From: CBW1002 sp046081905
GTDB lineage: Bacteria; Cyanobacteriota; Cyanobacteriia; PCC-6307; Cyanobiaceae
Reading direction: 5' to 3'
Assembly: GCA_046081905.1 (NCBI GenBank)
Contig: JBJTWS010000239.1
Span: 1-5,502, forward strand
DNA: 5,502 nucleotides
A program made the translations under genes and the position numbers. Shown here one piece after another: positions 1 through 5,156 of this stretch (its first letter is position 1; every line of letters begins with the position of its first letter). Under the pieces are notes generated by a model, which made no database searches, had not been told where the DNA came from, and saw nothing but the letters and a program-made list of their open reading frames with translations.

Positions 1-291
1 ATCACCGGCAACCAATCCGTTGGCGGCAGTCTCTCCGTTGCCGGCGCCACCAACCTTCAGAACTCTCTGACGGTGAGTGGACCAACCACCCTGCAGAACA
101 GCCTTTTCGTAGGCGGCAGTACCACGCTGAACGGTGCCACCACAATCAACAACTCCCTCACTGTCAGCGGGAATCAGAACGTGGGTGGCAGCTTCTCCGT
201 TACTGGACCCACAACCTTGAATGGTGGTGCAACCATCAACAACGGCCTTACATTGAGTGGCCCACTCACCATCAACGGCCAAACGATCGGC
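1..291 (+). repeat. N-terminal stalk repeats of the adhesin
   Basis: About 97 codons of degenerate short repeats rich in Thr, Asn, Gly, Ser and Val, with recurring pieces such as VGGSLSV, SLTVSGPTTL and NGGATINNGLTLSG. The alternating hydrophobic/polar pattern with Gly turns suggests a trimeric beta-helical or beta-prism stalk. The repeat surely continues upstream of the window. Its last unit (205-261) has a close copy after the heads (1732-1788). Confidence 0.7.
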
Positions 292-2757
292 AGCTCTTCC
301 ATCAACGCCCTGAACTGCGTGGGTACGGGAGCCAACGCCGTGTGCTACGGGCCCAATGCCCAGGCCACAGCGAACTTCGCCACCGCCATCGGGTCCGACA
401 GCCTCAGTGCCGGCACCAACAGCCTTGCCCTGGGAGCCGGCGCATCGGCCAACTTCTCGGGATCTACCGCGCTGGGTTCCGGAGCTCAGGCCACTGCTGC
501 GAATCGAGTCACGATTGGAACCAACAACACATCGATTCAACTGCCCTCCCTCACCGGCACAGGCTCGCCTGGGGTTGTGGATGTTCTGAGCCCGGATGTG
601 AATGGCGTGGTGCGGGTCACAACATTCCCCACCAACACCACCACCTTCTGCAATCGCACGGGAGCGGGCTCCACCTGCTACGGGCCCAATTCCGAGGCCT
701 TCGGGATTGGCGACACCGCCATCGGCACCAACGCCACCGCCGATGGAACCAGCGGCGCCACCGCACTGGGTGCCTTCACCGAAGCCAATGGCAATGGATC
801 CACCGCGCTCGGCGTCGCCAGCGCCGCCGATGGCGACTTCTCCTTGGCCGTTGGTTTTGGAGCCAATGCCTCCAGTAGCAATGGCATTGGCTCCATGGCC
901 ATCGGAACCATCAGCAATGCTGCTGGAGAGGGCTCGGCCGCGATTGGCCTAGGTGCCCAGGCCAGTGGCACGAATGCCCAGGCGATTGGCACTGCGGCCG
1001 CCGCCACGGGCACCAACACCCAGGCCTTCGGTGCGGGGGCATCGGCCAACAGTACCAATGCGCAGGCTTTCGGTGCGGGGGCCTCCGCCTCCGGCACCAA
1101 CTCCCAGGCCTTCGGCTCCGGATCCAGCGCCAGCGGAACCGACGCCCTGGCCTTTGGTTCCAGCTCCACCGCAAGTGGCACCAACTCCACCGCGCTGGGA
1201 ACCGCCGCCTCCGCCAACGGAGTGAACGCGCAGGCCTTTGGGGCTGGAGCGGTTTCGAATGGCGTCGACTCCATGGCAGTGGGATCCAATGCCCGTGCCA
1301 CGGGGTCTCAGGTGAGTGCCATTGGCGCGGGCGCCGTGGCCAATGGCTTCAATGCCATTTCCTATGGCACCGGTGCCACGGCCAATGGCCGCAATGTGGT
1401 GGCCATCGGCACCAACGCCAGAGCCGAAGGATTCAACACCAACAGCGTGGCGATCGGCACCGATGCCTTCGCCTCAGGCACCGATGTAACCGCCATCGGC
1501 GCTGGTGCCCAAGCCACCGGTGTGGGATCCACCGCCATCGGCAGCGGCGCCACCACCACGCGCAACAACCAGATCGTGCTGGGCACCGCCACAACCACGG
1601 TCACCGCGCCCAACCTGGCCGGCCAAGGCACCGAACTCGTGGCCGCCAACAGCGATGGCACCCTGGTGCGCTCCGTGGGGATCAGCGCCACCGGAGGCGC
1701 CTTGACGGTACAGAACGGGCTCACCATGGGAGGTCCCACCGTGCTGAACGGAGGCGCCACCATTTCCAACGGCCTCACCGTTCAGGGAGGTACCAATGTG
1801 GACACGTTGAATGTGACGGGAGCCACCAATATCGGTGGCAGCCTCAACGTGAGCGGCCCCTCCACCTTCAACAACAACGTGACCATCAACGGTGGGCTCT
1901 CCGCCTCTGGTCCCGTCAGCCTCACAGGCCTTGCCAACAACAACAACTTCGCCGTGGATAAGTTCCAATCCGGCCAGCAGCGTCTGCTCACCATCGACGG
2001 GAGCGGCAACGCCGGTACTTCCCGCGTCACCGTTCCCGAGGTGGAAACGGCGGTAACCCAGACCGTGCCCCGGCTGGAGAATTCCGTTTCCCAGCTCGGC
2101 CGGGCCGTGGAAACCAGCGGCGCGATGGCAGCGGCATTCTCGGCAGTTCCTGATGTGTCCCTTCAGGACGATGAGCCGGTGCGTTGTGGCTTCGGCGCCG
2201 GTGGCTTCGGCTCGCAGTACGCCGTGGCAGCAGGCTGTGCCGTGCGCGTGGCGGATCGGGTGCACATCAACGGCGCCCTTTCCTACGCCCCCTCGGTGGA
2301 CTACGGCTACGGCACCACCCCCTCCGTAGGCGGCCGCCTGGGCTTCTCCTTCCCCCTCGGCAAGATCGACAAGAGCCGCTCCCCCCAATCTCAGCAGATC
2401 GCCGCTGTGAACAACGACCTGATTGCTCTGCGCCATCAGGTGAACCAGCGCGATCAGCAGATCGGTGAGCTCAAGGAACAGCTCGAGAAACTGGAGGCCT
2501 CTCAGGAAGTGCGCGGCAGCCAAGCCGCTCCATCCGAGGCCACGACGCAGTTGATTGCTTTGCTCAAGCAAAAGATCGAAGAGCTGGAAAGCGAGAAGAA
2601 GAAATCCGAAGAGGAAGACAAACGCCAGAACGGCGTGATCCAGCAGCTGCAGGAGCAACTGGCCGATCAGGAATCCCGCTTCAAGAAGATGATGGACCAG
2701 ATCCGAACCCTTCTTCCCGGCGGTAAAGTTTCGCTCGACTCTTCCAGTAAGAACTGA
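1..2757 (+). CDS. Trimeric autotransporter adhesin (YadA-like), 5'-truncated by the window edge, with a C-terminal coiled-coil extension
   Basis: This is a type Vc surface adhesin: three chains form a fibre anchored in the outer membrane by a shared barrel. The frame is open from base 1, so the signal peptide and true start lie upstream. The GTG at 73 is only the Val of a repeat (SLTVSG). Of the 918 visible residues, 1-97 are Thr/Asn/Gly stalk repeats, about 106-173 a small YadA head, about 217-528 a large head of AIG-type 14-residue repeats, about 561-645 more stalk repeats, about 679-708 a neck helix and about 709-787 a YadA-type anchor. Residues 788-918 are a charged coiled coil. Known YadA proteins end at the last barrel strand, so this tail, predicted to be periplasmic, is unusual. 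The six cysteines (106, 115, 217, 226, 729, 746) fall in three pairs. The adhesin class is secure; the ligand is unknown. Confidence 0.9.
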   Translation: MTGNQSVGGSLSVAGATNLQNSLTVSGPTTLQNSLFVGGSTTLNGATTINNSLTVSGNQNVGGSFSVTGPTTLNGGATINNGLTLSGPLTINGQTIGSSSINALNCVGTGANAVCYGPNAQATANFATAIGSDSLSAGTNSLALGAGASANFSGSTALGSGAQATAANRVTIGTNNTSIQLPSLTGTGSPGVVDVLSPDVNGVVRVTTFPTNTTTFCNRTGAGSTCYGPNSEAFGIGDTAIGTNATADGTSGATALGAFTEANGNGSTALGVASAADGDFSLAVGFGANASSSNGIGSMAIGTISNAAGEGSAAIGLGAQASGTNAQAIGTAAAATGTNTQAFGAGASANSTNAQAFGAGASASGTNSQAFGSGSSASGTDALAFGSSSTASGTNSTALGTAASANGVNAQAFGAGAVSNGVDSMAVGSNARATGSQVSAIGAGAVANGFNAISYGTGATANGRNVVAIGTNARAEGFNTNSVAIGTDAFASGTDVTAIGAGAQATGVGSTAIGSGATTTRNNQIVLGTATTTVTAPNLAGQGTELVAANSDGTLVRSVGISATGGALTVQNGLTMGGPTVLNGGATISNGLTVQGGTNVDTLNVTGATNIGGSLNVSGPSTFNNNVTINGGLSASGPVSLTGLANNNNFAVDKFQSGQQRLLTIDGSGNAGTSRVTVPEVETAVTQTVPRLENSVSQLGRAVETSGAMAAAFSAVPDVSLQDDEPVRCGFGAGGFGSQYAVAAGCAVRVADRVHINGALSYAPSVDYGYGTTPSVGGRLGFSFPLGKIDKSRSPQSQQIAAVNNDLIALRHQVNQRDQQIGELKEQLEKLEASQEVRGSQAAPSEATTQLIALLKQKIEELESEKKKSEEEDKRQNGVIQQLQEQLADQESRFKKMMDQIRTLLPGGKVSLDSSSKN
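316..627 (+). repeat. First YadA-type head module (short)
   Basis: The module opens with a CX8CYGPN motif (Cys codons at 316 and 343). It continues with three exact 42-nt (14-residue) YadA head units whose cores TAIG, LALG, TALG and VTIG start at 382, 424, 466 and 508. It closes with a cap, NRVTIGTNNTSIQLPSL, followed by a segment ending DVNGVVRV. The cap is a divergent copy of the one ending the second head. I infer a left-handed parallel beta-roll head, as in YadA. Confidence 0.8.
649..1680 (+). repeat. Second YadA-type head module (long, 20 units of about 42 nt)
   Basis: The module opens with the same CX8CYGPN motif (Cys codons at 649 and 676). Twenty head units follow between the TAIG core at 715 and the IVLG core at 1573. 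Seventeen units are exactly 14 residues. Three are longer: 15 residues (from 715), 17 (from 844) and 16 (from 1399). The consensus is roughly xAhGxxAxAxGxNx, with h being I, L, F or V. The cap is NQIVLGTATTTVTAPNLAG followed by DGTLVRS. A 14-nt stretch is identical at 1027-1040 and 1069-1082, exactly one unit apart, which hints at fairly recent unit duplication. Confidence 0.85.
1681..1935 (+). repeat. C-terminal stalk repeats of the adhesin
   Basis: This second block of stalk repeats resembles the N-terminal block, with units such as GPTVLNGGATISNGLTVQG, TNVDTLNVTG and TNIGGSLNVSG. The first of these matches 15 of 19 residues of the copy at 205-261, while many codons differ. It joins the long head to the neck and anchor. 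Confidence 0.65.
2041..2361 (+). other. Neck helix and YadA-type outer-membrane anchor domain
   Basis: A helical stretch with hydrophobics spaced 3-4 apart (V, V, V, L, V, L between 2041 and 2110) leads into AMAAAFSAVP and then four amphipathic segments that fit the YadA anchor. The best match is VRCGFGAGGFGSQYAVAAG followed by RVADRVHINGALSY, which lines up with the VNFTAGVGGYRSSQALAIG region of YadA as I remember it. The last strand is GGRLGFSFPLG. In the family three such domains build a 12-stranded barrel, with the helices passing through its pore. Two Cys (codons 2185 and 2236) lie in neighbouring predicted strands. Confidence 0.85.
2362..2754 (+). other. Post-anchor coiled-coil extension of the adhesin, predicted periplasmic
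   Basis: The 131 residues after the last barrel strand begin KIDKSRSPQSQQ. A clean heptad run follows from the Ile codon at 2398, with a/d positions I, V, L, L, V, R, I, L, L, L (one polar d position). A short break (EVRGSQAAPSEA) comes next, then a second coiled coil rich in Glu and Lys (about 2551-2730), ending GGKVSLDSSSKN. I see no SLH, OmpA-like or LysM motif. By topology the end of the last strand of such a barrel faces the periplasm, so the tail would form a trimeric periplasmic rod. That placement is inference. Confidence 0.75.
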
Positions 2758-2774
2758 CGTGGCCCCTCACAGCA

Positions 2775-2801
2775 TTCCTCCCTCTACTCCCTTCCATTCC
2801 C
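2775..2801 (+). promoter_or_regulatory. Pyrimidine-rich leader before the small secreted gene
   Basis: A 27-nt stretch contains only C and T apart from two A residues (2786 and 2796). It sits 10 nt before the ATG at 2812, where a Shine-Dalgarno sequence would be expected and none is seen. Such leaders can be bound by ribosomal protein S1. That role is a guess here, and the stretch may have no function. No hairpin terminator separates the adhesin gene from this start. Confidence 0.2.
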
Positions 2802-2811
2802 GATCGAAACC

Positions 2812-3156
2812 ATGAAGCGTTCCCTCCCCGCACTGTTCTTCCTGAGCCTCCTCATGGCCGCTCCTGCCGCCGTGCTGGCCCAGCAGAATCCATCTCCTGG
2901 CGGAGTGAACGATGCCCAGTTGCGGCAGCAATTCCGCGACGGCTTCCTGCGGGGCTGTCAGGGAAGCAGTACGGCGGGGATCCGCAACAAGCCCCGCTAC
3001 TGCACCTGCCTGGCCGACGCCTACAACAACCGCTACGACGGAGCCACCCTGGCGGCGATCTCCCAGTTCGCCACATCGGCCGGCAGTGCTGGAACCACGC
3101 TGGTGAACCTGATGATGCAGCCGGAAACCCAGCGGAGCAAGGCTGCAAATTCCTGA
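2812..3156 (+). CDS. Small secreted cysteine-containing protein of unknown function
   Basis: The product is 114 residues. It has a clear Sec signal peptide: MKR, a hydrophobic core LPALFFLSLLMAAPAAV, and a likely cut after LA at residue 23, leaving QQNPSPGG at the mature N-terminus. The mature part is a small, probably helical domain with Cys at 49, 64 and 66 (FLRGCQG and YCTCLADAYNNRY). This recalls small periplasmic proteins with a C...CxC...C pattern; the position where I would expect a fourth Cys near the end is Ser109 (QRSKAAN). An odd number of Cys leaves one free or available to a partner. The gene starts 54 nt after the adhesin stop with no terminator between them, so co-transcription is likely. 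A role in adhesin folding or assembly is possible but unproven. I cannot name the family. The ATG is the only start that gives the signal peptide. Confidence 0.8.
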   Translation: MKRSLPALFFLSLLMAAPAAVLAQQNPSPGGVNDAQLRQQFRDGFLRGCQGSSTAGIRNKPRYCTCLADAYNNRYDGATLAAISQFATSAGSAGTTLVNLMMQPETQRSKAANS

Positions 3157-3165
3157 GCACGGCTC

Positions 3166-3195
3166 TTTGGTCTCCGGAGCCCAGCCAGGCACAAT
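3166..3195 (+). promoter_or_regulatory. Possible promoter just upstream of the winged-helix gene
   Basis: TTTGGT (3166-3171) and CACAAT (3190-3195) are separated by 18 nt and resemble weak -35 and -10 boxes. Transcription would then begin close to the ATG at 3202 and give a leaderless or nearly leaderless mRNA. No Shine-Dalgarno sequence is seen before that ATG, which fits. The matches are poor and the region is GC-rich, so this is tentative. Confidence 0.2.
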
Positions 3196-3201
3196 CGGGC
3201 C

Positions 3202-3612
3202 ATGGAGCCAGCCCGTAGCGACAGCCAGCCGGCACAGGGAAGCCTGGAGCTCCTCGACTCCCGCGCCTGGAAACGGGCCGAACGGGCCGTGTGCTGCCTC
3301 CCCTATCGGCGCAACTTCTACCAAATGGTGCGCGATCAGGCGATCAGCAGCACCAGTTTCTGTGGCCACAGCGACCTGCCTACCCTCTTCCGGGGCAGCC
3401 GTCCTTCCCCGGACTCCGTGGAACGGGACTGGATCTGGTTGATCCGGTTGGGGGTGCTGCGGCGGGAGGTGGATGGTCAGGGGCTGACGGAGCGTGTGCG
3501 GCTTACCCCCATGGGGCGCCAGATCCTGGCCGACTTGCCCACACACTTCCCCAGACCCACACCCCTGCAGAGGTTGCAGCACTGGCTCAGCCGGTATCGG
3601 CCCCTTCGATGA
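3202..3612 (+). CDS. Conserved cyanobacterial winged-helix-like protein (probable Npun_F0494 family)
   Basis: The product is 136 residues, cytoplasmic, with no signal peptide or membrane segment. The core begins AWKRAERAVCCLPYRRNFY (residues 22-40). It continues to WIWLIRLGVLRREVDGQG (77-94) and VRLTPMGRQIL (99-109). The order of helix, short strand, polar turn, strand and a final LTxxGRxIL helix looks like the wing of a winged-helix domain, which suggests nucleic-acid binding. I recognise the whole as resembling the Npun_F0494 family of cyanobacteria, whose function is unknown to me. The ATG at 3202 is the only usable start, because the frame upstream ends at the stop of the previous gene. 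The stop overlaps the cobQ start (ATGA), so the two are probably translated in a coupled way. The basic C-terminus (LSRYRPLR) is unremarkable. Confidence 0.75.
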   Translation: MEPARSDSQPAQGSLELLDSRAWKRAERAVCCLPYRRNFYQMVRDQAISSTSFCGHSDLPTLFRGSRPSPDSVERDWIWLIRLGVLRREVDGQGLTERVRLTPMGRQILADLPTHFPRPTPLQRLQHWLSRYRPLR

Positions 3613-5156
3613 GCGGAGCCCGTTCATCGGCAGCGCCACCCACCCCCCTGATGGTGCTGGGCACCAGCAGCGGCGCCGGCAAGTCGCTGATGAATGCCGC
3701 CCTCTGCCGCGTGCTGCTGCGCCGGGGGGAATGCCCGCTGCCCTTCAAGGGGCAGAACATGAGCAACAACGCCTGGGTGGACGCCAGTGGCGGCGAGATG
3801 GCCTACTCCCAGGCGCTGCAGGCCTGGGCCGCGGGCCAGGAGCCGCGGGTGGCGATGAACCCCGTGCTGCTCAAGCCCCGGGGCGACAGCACCAGCGAGG
3901 TGATTCACCTCGGCCGCTCGGTGGGCACCGCCCGGGCCGAGCACTACTACCGCGACTGGTTCCGGCCCGGCTGGCGGACGATCCGCCAGGGCCTCGCGGA
4001 CCTGCAGGCCCTGCAGCCCCAGGGGAGGCTCGTGCTCGAGGGGGCCGGCAGCCCGGTGGAGGTGAACCTGCAGCCCCGCGACCTCACCAACCTGCGGCTG
4101 GCCCAGTACCTGCGGGCCCGCTGCCTGCTGGTGGCGGACATCGAGCGGGGCGGGGTGTTCGCCCAGATCGTGGGCACCCTCGCGCTGCTTCGGCCGGTGG
4201 AGCGGCCCCTGGTCGCCGGGCTGCTGATCAACCGCTTCCGCGGTCGCCGCGAGCTCTTCGAGGAGGGGCGCCGCTGGCTGGAGAGGCACACCGGCGTGCC
4301 GGTGCTGGGGGTGATGCCCTGGCTGGAGGAGCTCTTCCCACCGGAGGATTCCCTCGATCTGCTGGAGCGGCGCGGCCGCCGCAGCGGCGCGGAGCTGGAG
4401 ATCGCGGTGCTGCGGCTGCCCTCCTTGAGCAACTTCTCCGATCTCGATCCGCTCGAGGCCGAACCCAGCGTGGCGCTGCGCTGGGTTCGGCCCGGGGAAC
4501 CCCTCGGCCGGCCCGATGCCGTGCTGCTGCCCGGCAGCAAGCAGACCCTGCGCGACCTGGCGGGCCTGAAGACCAGCGCTCTGGGGGAGGCGATCGCGGC
4601 CTATGCCCACACCGGCGGGCAGGTGTTCGGGCTCTGCGGCGGCCTGCAGATGCTCGGCCGCCACCTCCACGACCCCGGCGATCTCGAGGGCGGCGGCGCG
4701 GCTGGGCCGGCGACGGGTTTGGGCCTACTGCCCCTGGAGACCCGCTTCGAGGGAGCCAAGGCCCTGCGGCAGCGCCGCTCCACCGCCCTCTGGCCCGCCG
4801 GTGGCGCCCTTGAACTCGAAGGATTCGAACTGCACCAGGGCCGCAGCCACTGGCTGGCGGAGGACACGCAGCCGCCGGCGGGCGGCCCCCTCGCCGCCGA
4901 TGCCGGCCTGGGCTGGTGGCGGCCCGTGGGGGAACACGGCGGCCTGGTGGCCGGCACCTATCTGCACGGCATCTTCGAGAACGGCGCCTGGCGGCGCCGC
5001 TGGCTCAACCAGCTCCGCCACCGCAAGGGGCTGCCGCCCCTGAGCGAGCAGCAGCCCCACCACCGGCGCCAGCGGGAGGCCCTGCTGGATCGCCTCGCCG
5101 ATGCCTTCGAGGCCCACGTGGACCTCTCACCCCTGCTGGGGGAAACGGGGTCCTGA
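3609..5156 (+). CDS. cobQ: Cobyric acid synthase (glutamine-dependent adenosylcobyrinic acid a,c-diamide amidase)
   Basis: CobQ (CbiP in the anaerobic pathway) uses ATP and glutamine to amidate the b, d, e and g carboxylates of adenosylcobyrinic acid a,c-diamide in the cytosol. The 515 residues are close to the usual length of about 500. The N-terminal synthetase domain has a P-loop-like GTSSGAGKS (18-26), PFKGQNMSNNAW, MNPVLLKPRGD, EGAGSPVE and DIERGGVF (177-184). The C-terminal class I glutamine amidotransferase domain has VFGLCGGLQMLG with the expected nucleophile Cys343, ELHQGRS with His409 and GTYLHGIFEN with the expected catalytic His453. The ATG at 3609 is chosen because it overlaps the preceding stop (ATGA) and leaves 14 residues before the first conserved strand. 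An ATG at 3651 is the main alternative. An in-frame extension back to 3291 would lie wholly on the upstream gene and is not credible. No inactivating change is seen. Confidence 0.96.
   Translation: MSGARSSAAPPTPLMVLGTSSGAGKSLMNAALCRVLLRRGECPLPFKGQNMSNNAWVDASGGEMAYSQALQAWAAGQEPRVAMNPVLLKPRGDSTSEVIHLGRSVGTARAEHYYRDWFRPGWRTIRQGLADLQALQPQGRLVLEGAGSPVEVNLQPRDLTNLRLAQYLRARCLLVADIERGGVFAQIVGTLALLRPVERPLVAGLLINRFRGRRELFEEGRRWLERHTGVPVLGVMPWLEELFPPEDSLDLLERRGRRSGAELEIAVLRLPSLSNFSDLDPLEAEPSVALRWVRPGEPLGRPDAVLLPGSKQTLRDLAGLKTSALGEAIAAYAHTGGQVFGLCGGLQMLGRHLHDPGDLEGGGAAGPATGLGLLPLETRFEGAKALRQRRSTALWPAGGALELEGFELHQGRSHWLAEDTQPPAGGPLAADAGLGWWRPVGEHGGLVAGTYLHGIFENGAWRRRWLNQLRHRKGLPPLSEQQPHHRRQREALLDRLADAFEAHVDLSPLLGETGS
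4590..4597. repeat. HIP1 octamer (GCGATCGC)
   Basis: One exact copy of the palindromic HIP1 octamer, which is over-represented in many cyanobacterial genomes, lies inside cobQ. A single copy could arise by chance in GC-rich DNA, so it supports the cyanobacterial assignment only weakly. Confidence 0.5.

Noticed and set aside
73..75. GTG as the start of the adhesin gene
   Set aside because: The frame is open back to base 1 with the same repeat pattern, and this GTG encodes the Val of an internal SLTVSG unit. No signal peptide follows it.
343..1590. Tandem 42-nt repeats as a CRISPR array or noncoding satellite
   Set aside because: The repeats are degenerate, have no spacers, and keep reading frame throughout, encoding YadA-type head units.
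1474..2658. 394-codon open frame on the minus strand opposite the adhesin
   Set aside because: It mirrors the repeat and coiled-coil codons of the adhesin, has no recognisable domain, and is expected in repetitive GC-rich DNA.
1..2757. Phage tail-fibre gene
   Set aside because: The stalk repeats look similar to those of some tail fibres, but the YadA-type barrel anchor and the lack of any phage gene nearby point to a cellular surface protein.
3161..3181. Inverted repeat GGCTC...GAGCC between the secreted gene and the winged-helix gene, as a terminator
   Set aside because: The stem has only 5 pairs, the loop is 11 nt and no T-tract follows. The inner CTCCGGAG palindrome (3172-3179) is short enough to be chance.
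3291..3608. N-terminal extension of cobQ
   Set aside because: It overlaps the upstream gene in another frame, does not resemble CobQ, and the ATGA start at 3609 gives a normal length.
3624..4670. 348-codon open frame on the minus strand opposite cobQ
   Set aside because: It lies wholly antisense to a well-conserved enzyme and its product is low-complexity (rich in Gln, Pro, Ala, His and Gly).
3494..4813. 439-codon plus-strand frame overlapping cobQ
   Set aside because: It is a Gly/Ala/Pro/Arg-rich out-of-frame shadow of cobQ with no family resemblance.
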